Shown: positions 1-7,843 of the stretch, one piece after another
Position numbering within the stretch: the stretch's first letter is position 1
Layout: each line of letters starts with the position of its first letter
Assembly (NCBI GenBank): GCA_009911065.1
Contig: QXWR01000004.1
Coordinates: 1 to 64,000, forward strand
Length of the DNA: 64,000 nt
Direction: 5' to 3'
Origin: Clostridiaceae bacterium
GTDB taxonomy: Bacteria > Bacillota > Clostridia > Lachnospirales > Lachnospiraceae
Notes under the pieces: model-generated
Database searches by the model: none
What the model saw: the letters and a program-made list of their open reading frames with translations, nothing else
Told to the model about the DNA's origin: nothing
Position numbers and translations under genes: made by a program

Positions 1-1
1 T

Positions 2-91
2 GTCAGGAAAATGAGAAAGTTTGAGACAGTGGATGAGGTTAAATCTGTGACAGCTCATGAAGTTATTAACATGAATACCAGGGGAGAATAA
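2..91 (+). CDS. 3' end of a truncated ORF, unknown
   Basis: An open frame enters from the window edge and stops at 89-91. An internal ATG lies at 11, so this could be either the tail of a larger gene or a 26-residue ORF. It ends 26 bases before the next start, in the same direction. No family is recognised. Confidence 0.3.
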   Translation, partial: VRKMRKFETVDEVKSVTAHEVINMNTRGE

Positions 92-117
92 GGCGATCAG
101 AGAGGAGGAGAACGCAG

Positions 118-537
118 ATGGCTAAAGGGACAGGAAAGGTGCGGGCCGGATTTTATGTTGAGAAGGAGATCCTTGAGATGGCGGACGGACTGCTGGCCGA
201 GGCCAACGTGCGCTCCCGGAATGAGTTTGTGACGGAGGCGCTGAAGTTCTACTGTGGCTATCTGAATTCCAGAAAGGCAGAAAACTATCTGCTGCAGTCC
301 CTGTCCTCCGTCCTGACCAGCACGGTACAGGATACGGAGAACCGCCTGGCCCGGATGGATTTCAAGATTGCGGTAGAGCTGTCCATGCTGGCGCACATGA
401 TCGCCTACCATTCGGAAAGCCGGATCGATGAAAGTATATTCCGGAAGCTCCATGCAAAGTGTGTGGAGGAGGTGAAACGTCTCAATGGTGCGGTGGAGCT
501 GGGTGACGCATACAAATATCAGAAACGTGAAAACTAA
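118..537 (+). CDS. Ribbon-helix-helix-like mobile-element protein
   Basis: 139 residues, ATG preceded by GAGGAGGAG. The first 45 residues have the look of a ribbon-helix-helix DNA-binding fold: a short basic strand (KVRAGFYVEKEI), a helix and then SRNEFVTEALKFY, as in plasmid MetJ/Arc-type accessory proteins. The rest is helical. It lies at the head of a run that includes a relaxase and a coupling ATPase, so a role as relaxosome accessory or plasmid-style regulator is an inference from place and fold. The exact family is not known to me. Confidence 0.55.
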   Translation: MAKGTGKVRAGFYVEKEILEMADGLLAEANVRSRNEFVTEALKFYCGYLNSRKAENYLLQSLSSVLTSTVQDTENRLARMDFKIAVELSMLAHMIAYHSESRIDESIFRKLHAKCVEEVKRLNGAVELGDAYKYQKREN

Positions 538-612
538 AAGGAAATAATTTTATTGGTTTTGTATATGGACTGTCAGAGCAGTTCCGTTTATGTTGGTTGG
601 AAAAGGAGTGAA

Positions 613-903
613 ATGAAAATGGACAGAGAAGAGATCTATGAGATGATGATCCGGGAGATGACAGAAACGGCAGTGCGGGAGCGTAATGAGCAGTTACCGG
701 AGGAGCAGGAACTGCAGGACAAGGTGGCCAGACTGAGTAAGGAGATGCAGGAGAAGATCAAAGACCTGCCGGAGGATGTGAAGAAAGCCATCACGGATTA
801 TGTGGAGGCGACGCTGCTGGCGGCGGATCACGACTGCCTGTATCTGTATGTGCAGGGAGCGAAGGACTGCGTGGCTCTGCTGAAGAAGATGGGGGTGCTG
901 TAA
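613..903 (+). CDS. Small acidic helical protein, unknown function
   Basis: An upstream ATG exists at 553, but AAAAGGAG at 601-608 places the start at 613, giving 96 residues. The protein is highly charged and helical (EEIYEMMIREM, then a QELQDKVARLSKEMQEKI-like coiled stretch). It follows the RHH-like gene in the same direction by 75 bases and probably shares its operon. Similar small proteins accompany mobilisation modules in Clostridia; no function can be assigned. Confidence 0.5.
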   Translation: MKMDREEIYEMMIREMTETAVRERNEQLPEEQELQDKVARLSKEMQEKIKDLPEDVKKAITDYVEATLLAADHDCLYLYVQGAKDCVALLKKMGVL

Positions 904-962
904 TAGGAAGCGGGAAGTATACTCTCTGGCCTCGCGATGATAATAAAATAAAAAAACAGGGA

Positions 963-991
963 ATGACTTTTCAGATGTTTCATGGTAGAAT
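963..991 (+). promoter_or_regulatory. Promoter of the PIN-domain gene
   Basis: ATGACT (963-968), a 17-base spacer and TAGAAT (986-991), followed by GGGAGG and the ATG at 1016. The same hexamers with the same spacing stand in front of the KAP-family gene at 1719-1747. Confidence 0.5.
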
Positions 992-1015
992 GAAATAAAA
1001 GACGGGAGGCATGCG

Positions 1016-1516
1016 ATGCGTAAATTGAAGGTTTATCTGGACACCTCAGTGGTCAGCTACCTATATCAACTGGATACACCGGAAAAAATGAAAGATACAC
1101 TGGAATTGTGGGAGCTATTCAGACAGGGACGCTATGAAGTGTACATCTCTGATATCGTGCTGAATGAGATCAGCGGGTGCATCCAGGAAAAGCTGGATAT
1201 CCTCCTTGGCTATCTGAAACAGATTCAGTACCATCTGTTCTACACGGATGAGGATACGGTGGAGCTGGCAGAGAAATTCATTGATTTTGGTATCCTGAAG
1301 AAAAAGAGCTTTGACGACTGCCGGCATATCGCTGCAGCGATCCTGGCCGGATGTGATATCATTACATCCTGGAACTTTAAACATATCGTAAATGTAAAGA
1401 CAGTGCGGGGAGTCAAGACCATCACGACATTGGAAGGATACAAGGATCTTCTGATTTATCCGCCCTCTGTGCTGTTGGAAGGAGATGATGAGGATGACGA
1501 AACCGATAGTGAGTAA
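1016..1516 (+). CDS. PIN-domain protein, probable VapC-like toxin
   Basis: 166 residues; of two possible ATGs the one at 1016 sits best behind GGGAGG (1004-1009). PIN features: an N-terminal YLDTSVVSYL strand with the first acidic residue, an acidic residue in ISDIVLNEI, and later DDCRHIAAAILAGCDIITSWN, which matches the acidic motif and the conserved T/S-W-N of PIN nucleases. Family knowledge: PIN toxins cleave RNA in a metal-dependent way. A small gene overlaps its end and begins inside the last codons, which is the usual toxin-antitoxin coupling, here with the toxin first. The acidic C-terminal tail (EGDDEDDETDSE) lies outside the domain and overlaps the next start. Confidence 0.75.
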   Translation: MRKLKVYLDTSVVSYLYQLDTPEKMKDTLELWELFRQGRYEVYISDIVLNEISGCIQEKLDILLGYLKQIQYHLFYTDEDTVELAEKFIDFGILKKKSFDDCRHIAAAILAGCDIITSWNFKHIVNVKTVRGVKTITTLEGYKDLLIYPPSVLLEGDDEDDETDSE

Positions 1517-1667
1517 GGATTTTAATCTGGAGGACATCCGGAAAATTCGGGAATATAATTCCCTGCGCCACGTCCAGATGACTCCCAGAGAGATCATAGA
1601 GGATACCCGGAAGGGTGCTGCAGTAATACTGGAGAGGCTGCGGCAGAGTGAAAAGGCAAGTGTATGA
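1494..1667 (+). CDS. Probable antitoxin partner of the PIN protein
   Basis: 57 residues. ATG codons at 1485, 1488 and 1494 are in frame; GGAAGGAG at 1477-1484 abuts the first, so 1494 (MTKPIVSKDF) is the better start. It overlaps the PIN gene by 23 bases in another frame. The protein is basic and helical (LEDIRKIREYNSLRHVQMTP), typical of short antitoxins that neutralise PIN toxins. The pairing is inferred from overlap, size and order; no named antitoxin family is recognised. Confidence 0.6.
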   Translation: MTKPIVSKDFNLEDIRKIREYNSLRHVQMTPREIIEDTRKGAAVILERLRQSEKASV

Positions 1668-1679
1668 CAGGATTTTGGA

Positions 1680-1706
1680 AAAGGCGGTCAGAGATGGCTG
1701 CCTTTT
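1680..1706 (+). terminator. Rho-independent terminator, first copy
   Basis: AAAGGCGGTCA, GAGA loop and TGGCTGCCTTT form an 11-bp stem with two G-U pairs and are followed by TTTT. It closes the toxin-antitoxin unit. A copy with a single base change lies at 3707-3735, on the far side of the KAP-family gene. Confidence 0.75.
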
Positions 1707-1718
1707 GTGTAAAAGAAA

Positions 1719-1747
1719 ATGACTCTACAGAAAGTTTGTGATAGAAT
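1719..1747 (+). promoter_or_regulatory. Promoter of the KAP-family NTPase gene
   Basis: ATGACT (1719-1724), 17 bases, TAGAAT (1742-1747). The bases around it (AATGACTCTACAGA) match the PIN promoter (AATGACTTTTCAGA) closely, suggesting a shared origin or shared control of the two units. Confidence 0.5.
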
Positions 1748-1828
1748 AGAATGCAGTGGAAGAACGGGTAGGCTAATTAGGTTCTTGGAAATAGATTTCT
1801 GCTATTTTAAAATGAGGAGAATATTGTG

Positions 1829-3673
1829 ATGAAGGCAGTTGAATTAAACAGTTATATAAAACGTTATCTTGAAGAGGATAAGACGAACACTGCTATAATG
1901 TTGACAGGGGACTGGGGGTCAGGAAAGACATATTACATTGAGAAGGTTCTTGTTCCATTTTTACAAAGAGAAAAAAAGAATCATATCCCATTCTTAAAAA
2001 GTGGAAAAGAGAATAGATGTGTTGTTATTTCATTATATGGTCTTGAGGAACTTTCGGATATAAGTAAAAGCATTTACATGGAATTAAGGATGAAGATATT
2101 AGATAAAGATTCAGAAGCGGCGTCAGCCGGGAAACTTATAGCGAAAACAGTGGCTAAAGGTATAGCGGGGAGGCTTGGGATTGACGTAAATATGTCTGAG
2201 GAAGATTTAAAGAAAATGTATTCGTCCATTGATGTAAGTGATAAATTACTTGTTTTTGAGGATTTAGAGAGAAGCAATATAGAAATAACAAAATTATTAG
2301 GATATGTGAATAATCTTGTGGAAAGGGATGGTGTCAAGGTACTTCTTGTTGCGAATGAAAATGAGATATTAGGCAAGTCATCTGAATCATTTAACTTCGA
2401 TTTTACAAAATTGTTTTCTGAAAATCCGAAGAGTGATGATGTGGAAAGTAATAAAAAATGTATTCCAGAAGATGTACAGAAGTATTTGAGAATAAAAGAA
2501 AAGACGATTAGTGATACTATTAGTTTTGAAAGTGATTACTGTGAAGCTATAAAAAATATAGTAAATATTTTTAATAATGAAATATTGAAGGAAATTATAG
2601 TCGAAGATAAAGATGGGATTGAAAAACTTGCTTCGATGGTAAAAGGGCAATGCAATAAAAATTATCGCACATTTATCTTTGCAACACAAAAAACCGTTGA
2701 CATATATGAAAAACTGGAAGGAAGTTTTGATAAAGATTTTTTGAAATGTATTTATTTCGGAATTATTTCTTTTGCGGCTAAAATTAAGGCTGAAGAGTTT
2801 CCGGCATGGGAGGGCACAGAATACCTTTCAACAATTTTAGGAACGAATTGGGATCCACTATTTAGATTTTGTTATGACTACATAGGATGGCAGAAACTTG
2901 ATGTAACAAGCATCAAAGATGCAGAAGAAGCGTACCATAAAATGAAATTGTATGATACACATGCTGATAGAAGTGATGTTGACTTACAAAAGATATATAG
3001 CTATCATGAACGGACGGAGAAGGAAGTGACAACGGTTTTAGAAACTATACAGGAACGATTGAAAGATCCGGAGGACATAGGATTTTATAGTTATGGAAAA
3101 CTGGCAGCATATCTCGTGATGTTGAAACATATTATTGGATTTGACTATACGCAATGTAAGCAATATATGGTTGAAAACCTCAAAGGAAAAGGAGAGGATA
3201 TAGATTCAGATATATTGTTTTTGCCAATGTATGATTTTGAGGCAGGGGAAAAAGAGGAATTTGACAATTTCGTCAAAGAGTTATCTGATTCTATGAATAT
3301 CAAGAGCGAACACGATAATTTTTCCTATAATCCAGATGATATAGCGGATTTATTGAATCGTGTTATAAAAGAGAAAAATAAAATCAACGGAAATCATGTA
3401 TTCCTTAGCAGGTTTAATATTGCTCAGATTGTAGAAATGCTTTTTCATGCTTCTTCAAAACAAATCAGTGATTTTCGTGATATATTATTTGCAATATATA
3501 GACATGCAAATAAGGCAGAATTTATTGAGACTGATATAATGGCAATGAGGGAACTTTTGAGGTTGGTGCAAGGAAGAGTGGATTCCCAAAATCATGATAT
3601 GGATAAAATTCAAGTAAAACAGTTGCAGTGGCTTTGCGGTAACTTAAATACATTTATTTCACAGATGTCATAA
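1829..3673 (+). CDS. KAP-like P-loop NTPase, accessory cargo
   Basis: About 614 residues, behind GAGGAG at 1814-1819 (a GTG at 1826 is the alternative start). Walker A is GDWGSGKT at residues 27-34 and Walker B is LLVFEDLER near residue 140, followed by a VLLVANENEI sensor-type strand. This layout is that of KAP/STAND-related P-loop NTPases, several of which take part in phage defence; that role is not shown here. No membrane segment is evident; the C-terminal two thirds are helical and unrecognised. The gene is clearly richer in A+T than its neighbours, has its own promoter, and is bracketed by two near-identical terminators, all signs of a later insertion between the toxin-antitoxin pair and the relaxase. 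Confidence 0.7.
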   Translation: MKAVELNSYIKRYLEEDKTNTAIMLTGDWGSGKTYYIEKVLVPFLQREKKNHIPFLKSGKENRCVVISLYGLEELSDISKSIYMELRMKILDKDSEAASAGKLIAKTVAKGIAGRLGIDVNMSEEDLKKMYSSIDVSDKLLVFEDLERSNIEITKLLGYVNNLVERDGVKVLLVANENEILGKSSESFNFDFTKLFSENPKSDDVESNKKCIPEDVQKYLRIKEKTISDTISFESDYCEAIKNIVNIFNNEILKEIIVEDKDGIEKLASMVKGQCNKNYRTFIFATQKTVDIYEKLEGSFDKDFLKCIYFGIISFAAKIKAEEFPAWEGTEYLSTILGTNWDPLFRFCYDYIGWQKLDVTSIKDAEEAYHKMKLYDTHADRSDVDLQKIYSYHERTEKEVTTVLETIQERLKDPEDIGFYSYGKLAAYLVMLKHIIGFDYTQCKQYMVENLKGKGEDIDSDILFLPMYDFEAGEKEEFDNFVKELSDSMNIKSEHDNFSYNPDDIADLLNRVIKEKNKINGNHVFLSRFNIAQIVEMLFHASSKQISDFRDILFAIYRHANKAEFIETDIMAMRELLRLVQGRVDSQNHDMDKIQVKQLQWLCGNLNTFISQMS

Positions 3674-3706
3674 GCAGAGAGTATATAAATACATATGGAA
3701 CAAAGT

Positions 3707-3735
3707 AAAGGCGGTCAGAAATGGCTGCCTTTTTA
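3707..3735 (+). terminator. Rho-independent terminator, second copy
   Basis: AAAGGCGGTCA, GAAA loop, TGGCTGCCTTT, then TTTT. It is identical to the hairpin at 1680-1706 except for one loop base. It ends the KAP-family gene just upstream of the relaxase. Confidence 0.75.
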
Positions 3736-3755
3736 TTTATGAAAGGAAATAGTCT

Positions 3756-6674
3756 ATGGCAAAACTAATCTTCACCAGCCGCTACATCCGTGACGCTCCA
3801 CCGGAACATCTGCAGAACTATGTGCGCTACATCAGTACTCGTGAAGGTGTGGAGAAGGTGGATGAGAGCAAAAAGAATCTTCCGGTTACCTTTGCACAGA
3901 AAGAGCTGATCCGGCAGCTCCTGAAAGACATGCCGGAGTCCAGAGACATGCTGGAGTATGAAGTCTACCGCCAGCATTCCACTATCGGCAATGCCTCCGA
4001 ATTCATCACCCAGGCACTGGAGCGGAACCTGGACATGGCAGTGATGAAAGAAAACTATGTGAATTACCTGGCAAACCGTCCCCGTGTGGAACGGCTCGGT
4101 GAGCACGGCCTGTTCACGGATGCGGGAAAGTCGGTGATCCTTGCAGAGGTGCAGAAAGAAGTGTCAGAACACAAAGGCCCTGTCTGGACCCATGTGGTCA
4201 GCCTGCGCCGGGAGGATGCCGCGAGGCTTGGATATGATTCTGCCAGAGAGTGGATGACACTCCTGCGTTCCAAACGTGCCATGCTCTGTAAGTACATGAA
4301 GATCGACAGTGAGGATTTGAGATGGTATGCGGCTTTCCACAATGAAGGGCATCATCCCCATGTACATCTGATGGTCTACTCGGCAAAGGACAATGACGGA
4401 TACCTGACCAAAGCTGGTATCGAAGCCATGCGCTCAGAACTGGCACATGATATCTTCCGCCAGGACTTTGCACAGATCTACGAAGGGCAGGATCTGGCGC
4501 GAAACAGCCTGAAGGAGAAAGCGGCAGAGCGGATGTGCCTGCTTACAGAGGAGATGATACAGGGTGTATGTGAGAACCCGGCCATCGGGGAGAAGCTGCA
4601 ACTGCTTTCCGAGCGACTGAAAAATACCAGAGGAAAAAAGGTATATGGTTATCTGAAAGCGGATGTGAAACGTCTGGTGGATCAGATTGTAGATGAACTG
4701 GCAAAGGACCCAACGATAGCGGAAGCCTACCGGGCATGGGGTGAATGGCAAAATCAGATCCTGATGACCTATTCCTCAAAGGCTCCGCCACTTCCGCTGC
4801 TGTCCGGTCAGAAACAATTGAAGAGCATCAAGAACATGGTGATTGCCGAAGCATTGAAGCTGGGTGATCGCCATTTTTTGTGTGAAACTTCCATGCAGGG
4901 GAATGACCACACCCGGATCCGTCTGGATGAACTGGAAGAAGAAACAATTTCGGATGAGGGGGAGGAAGAGGAAGCAGCTTCTGCAGTCACGGAAGACAGG
5001 ATCATTGTGCCAAATGCAGAAGATCTTCTGCCGGAACCGGAAATGCCGTTTTACGAAGAAGGAGAGAATAGGTCTGCAAAAGCAGAATGGAACAAGCGGT
5101 ACAAACTGGCCCGCAGCTATCTGTACGGAAGTGAAAGGATCCCGCAGGATTTTGCGGAAGCCATGGGTCTGTTTGCGCTGGAAGCAGATTCAGGGAATGG
5201 GCTTGCCATGTATGACCTGGGACGGATGTGGGCAGACGGCCTTGGGGTGGAGGCGGATCCGGATACGGCACAGGAATGGTACCGCAAAGCGCTGGCAGCC
5301 TTTTTGTCTGCGGAAAAGGATCTGCCGGAGAGAAAAAAGACGTACCTCCAGTATCGGATCGGAAAAATGTATCTCGCCGGTCTCGGCTGTACACAGGACA
5401 ACGAAACAGCTGCGGTCTGGCTGAGACAGGCCGCAGAAAAACAGCACAAATATGCCCAGTATACCCTTGCCGGTCTGTATGCCAGAGGCCAGGGTATGGA
5501 AAAGGACTTGGAGCATGCATTTACTCTGTATCAGGCATCTGCCGCACAGGATAATCCCTATGCCAGTTATGAACTGGGGAAGATGTTCCGGAGCGGGACA
5601 GGGACGGAAAAGTCAGCAGCACAGGCGGAAGTTCATTTTCAGAATGCATTTTCCGGTTTTCTGGTTCTGGAGAAACAGAGCCATGATGACAAACTGCAGT
5701 ACCGTCTGGGACAGATGCTGCATCAGGGCACCGGTACAGAAAAAGATGAGGAAGAGGCTGTCCGGTACTGGCAGCTGTCCGCAAAGCTGGGAAATGTGAA
5801 TGCCCAGTATGCCCTGGGAAAGTTCTGGCTGGATACCGGAACCGGAGATATCCGTCAAGCTGTGGAATGGCTGGAAAAGGCGGCAGATGCAGGAAATGTT
5901 TCTGCCCAGTATGCATTGGCGAAGATCTATCTGGAAGGCCGGCTGGGGAAGAGGGATACCGAAAAAGCGGTGGAACTGTTGCAGAAAGCGGCGGAACAAG
6001 GGAACGGGTATGCAGCATACCGCCTTGGAAGGCTGTACCTGGAAGGCGGCGATGTAGCGAAGGATGCGGAGAAAGCTGTCCACTGGCTTACCGAAGCAGC
6101 TGATCAGGATCTGCCATTTGCTCAGTACACACTGGGGTGTCTGTATCTGAAGGGGGAAGAGATATCCAAAGATATGGAAAAAGCAGTCATGCTATTGCAG
6201 CAGTCGGCTCTTCAGGGAAATGAGTACGCCCAGTACCGCCTGGGGAGTGTGTACCTTTTGGGGGAGGATGTACCGCAGGATCTGGAAGAAGCCGTGAGTT
6301 GGCTGAAGATGTCAGCTGACAAAGGAAACCAGTACGCCCAGTATGCTCTTGGAAAGTTCTATCTGTGCGGCCAGCCGGGGATGCCCCGTGATAAGGAAAA
6401 GGCAGTCCCCCTGCTGGAAGCATCCGCAGCCCAGGGAAATATCTATGCACAGTTTTTGTTGGAGCATATGGATTCCTTCCAGGATCCGGATCTGGTGCTG
6501 GCAGCAACCAGACTGATGCACCATCTGTCCAGAATCTTTCAGGAGGATTACCGGAGGGCATCGGGAGGCTCCGGTATGGGGCATATGGACAGAAAGCGGA
6601 AACGGAAACTGCAGGAGAAGCGGATGGCACAGGGGCATAAGAAGGATGACCATGAGCCGCAGCAGACCATGTAA
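3756..6674 (+). CDS. MobP3-type relaxase with Sel1 repeat tail
   Basis: 972 residues. The N-terminal part (about 1-330) resembles the MobP3/MobL relaxases of clostridial elements: KLIFTSRYIRD start, WTHVVSLRREDA, and the metal-binding histidine cluster NEGHHPHVHLMVYS near residue 196. Such enzymes nick and covalently hold DNA at oriT during transfer. From about residue 440 to 905 there is a long array of Sel1-type TPR repeats, roughly ten to twelve units of the kind AQYALGKFYLxG with DxEKAVxWLxKAA. These normally mediate protein-protein contacts. The C-terminus is basic (RKRKRKLQEKR). It is followed 17 bases later by the TOPRIM gene in the same direction, and together with the downstream VirD4 protein marks a transfer module. 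Confidence 0.85.
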   Translation: MAKLIFTSRYIRDAPPEHLQNYVRYISTREGVEKVDESKKNLPVTFAQKELIRQLLKDMPESRDMLEYEVYRQHSTIGNASEFITQALERNLDMAVMKENYVNYLANRPRVERLGEHGLFTDAGKSVILAEVQKEVSEHKGPVWTHVVSLRREDAARLGYDSAREWMTLLRSKRAMLCKYMKIDSEDLRWYAAFHNEGHHPHVHLMVYSAKDNDGYLTKAGIEAMRSELAHDIFRQDFAQIYEGQDLARNSLKEKAAERMCLLTEEMIQGVCENPAIGEKLQLLSERLKNTRGKKVYGYLKADVKRLVDQIVDELAKDPTIAEAYRAWGEWQNQILMTYSSKAPPLPLLSGQKQLKSIKNMVIAEALKLGDRHFLCETSMQGNDHTRIRLDELEEETISDEGEEEEAASAVTEDRIIVPNAEDLLPEPEMPFYEEGENRSAKAEWNKRYKLARSYLYGSERIPQDFAEAMGLFALEADSGNGLAMYDLGRMWADGLGVEADPDTAQEWYRKALAAFLSAEKDLPERKKTYLQYRIGKMYLAGLGCTQDNETAAVWLRQAAEKQHKYAQYTLAGLYARGQGMEKDLEHAFTLYQASAAQDNPYASYELGKMFRSGTGTEKSAAQAEVHFQNAFSGFLVLEKQSHDDKLQYRLGQMLHQGTGTEKDEEEAVRYWQLSAKLGNVNAQYALGKFWLDTGTGDIRQAVEWLEKAADAGNVSAQYALAKIYLEGRLGKRDTEKAVELLQKAAEQGNGYAAYRLGRLYLEGGDVAKDAEKAVHWLTEAADQDLPFAQYTLGCLYLKGEEISKDMEKAVMLLQQSALQGNEYAQYRLGSVYLLGEDVPQDLEEAVSWLKMSADKGNQYAQYALGKFYLCGQPGMPRDKEKAVPLLEASAAQGNIYAQFLLEHMDSFQDPDLVLAATRLMHHLSRIFQEDYRRASGGSGMGHMDRKRKRKLQEKRMAQGHKKDDHEPQQTM

Positions 6675-6691
6675 GAACAGGAGGCGAACAG

Positions 6692-7675
6692 ATGGGATAT
6701 GTATATTTTACGGAGGAACAGAAGGAACGCGCCAATACGGTGGATCTGAAAGATTTCCTGGAGCGCCAGGGAGAGAGGCTTCTGCGCTCCGGGCCGGAGT
6801 GGAGGATGTCCAGTGACCACAGCATCACCATCCGGGGGAACCGCTGGTATGACCATGGATCCGGTGGAAAGGGCGGGGCAGCCATTGACTTTGTCATCTA
6901 CTACTACGGGAAATCCTTTCCGGATGCAGTGAGCATGCTCCTGGGAGGGGAACAGGGAGAGATCTATCGACAGAGCAAAAAGCAGGAGGAGATCCCAAGA
7001 GGTCCCTTTACCCTGCCTGCCGCCAATGAAAATATGATACGGGTGTTCGCCTATCTGCTAAAGAGCCGGATGTTGGACTATGGGGTGGTGTGTGCCTTTG
7101 CGGAAAAGAAGCTGATCTATGAAAGCCTGGAGCCGTCCAGGGATGGAAGCAGGCAGTACCACAACGCTATTTTTGTAGGGTATGACCCGGAAGGGAAAGC
7201 CAGGCATGCACACAAGAAAGGAATCTACACAGTCGGGAAAAGCTACCGGGGAAATCTGGAAAGCAGCGATCCCCGGTACAGCTTCCACTGGAACGGGAAA
7301 AGCAGCGAAATCTATGTGTTCGAGGCTCCCATCGACATGCTCTCTTATATCTCCCTGAACAAAGCCGACTGGAAAAACCACAGCTATATCTCCCTGTGCG
7401 GTGTAGGCTCCCAGGCATTGTTCCAGACACTGAAAGACCATCCGGCCTTAACGAAGATCTATCTGTGCCTGGATCACGATGAAGCGGGGATGGAAGCGGC
7501 GGCACGGATACAGGAAAAACTGACGGAAGCCGGATATCCGGACACGGAACTATATTTATCCCATTGGAAAGACTGGAATGAGGATCTCAAGGCGGCACAT
7601 GGCATGGAAGCTGTTCCGGCAGAGGAAAAGCCGCCTCCAGAGTTGGTGGAGGAAAAGATGTTGCAGATGGCCTGA
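6692..7675 (+). CDS. DUF3991/TOPRIM-domain protein, primase-like
   Basis: 327 residues behind AGGAGGC. The N-terminal 90 residues resemble the CHC2/DUF3991 fold (NRWYDHGSGGKGGAAIDFV, the usual GG-x-A-x-D-F run near a primase zinc-finger core). A TOPRIM core follows with EAPIDMLSY and YLCLDHDEAGMEAA near residue 260, giving the acidic metal-binding residues. Proteins of this type are common next to MobP relaxases and are thought to act in DNA replication or priming during transfer. It lacks a polymerase or helicase domain, so a full replicative primase is unlikely. Confidence 0.8.
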   Translation: MGYVYFTEEQKERANTVDLKDFLERQGERLLRSGPEWRMSSDHSITIRGNRWYDHGSGGKGGAAIDFVIYYYGKSFPDAVSMLLGGEQGEIYRQSKKQEEIPRGPFTLPAANENMIRVFAYLLKSRMLDYGVVCAFAEKKLIYESLEPSRDGSRQYHNAIFVGYDPEGKARHAHKKGIYTVGKSYRGNLESSDPRYSFHWNGKSSEIYVFEAPIDMLSYISLNKADWKNHSYISLCGVGSQALFQTLKDHPALTKIYLCLDHDEAGMEAAARIQEKLTEAGYPDTELYLSHWKDWNEDLKAAHGMEAVPAEEKPPPELVEEKMLQMA

Positions 7676-7843
7676 TTGTTTTTCCCGCCAAGCCTTTGTC
7701 GAAAACGACAGTTTCTCCTGATTCTAAACGGTGATGGGGAGTTGACTGGTCAGTCAGGTGCAGGGGCGTGGTATTTACTCTGAAATGCCGTCCACATAAC
7801 AAAATCGTGCTTGTTGTCAGAGTTTGTAGAGAGGAGAGTAAAC

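Noticed and set aside
5002-5520. Long minus-strand ORFs inside the relaxase gene
   Set aside because: Pro/Arg/Cys-rich shadows of the Sel1 repeats; periodic GC-rich codons produce long antisense frames.
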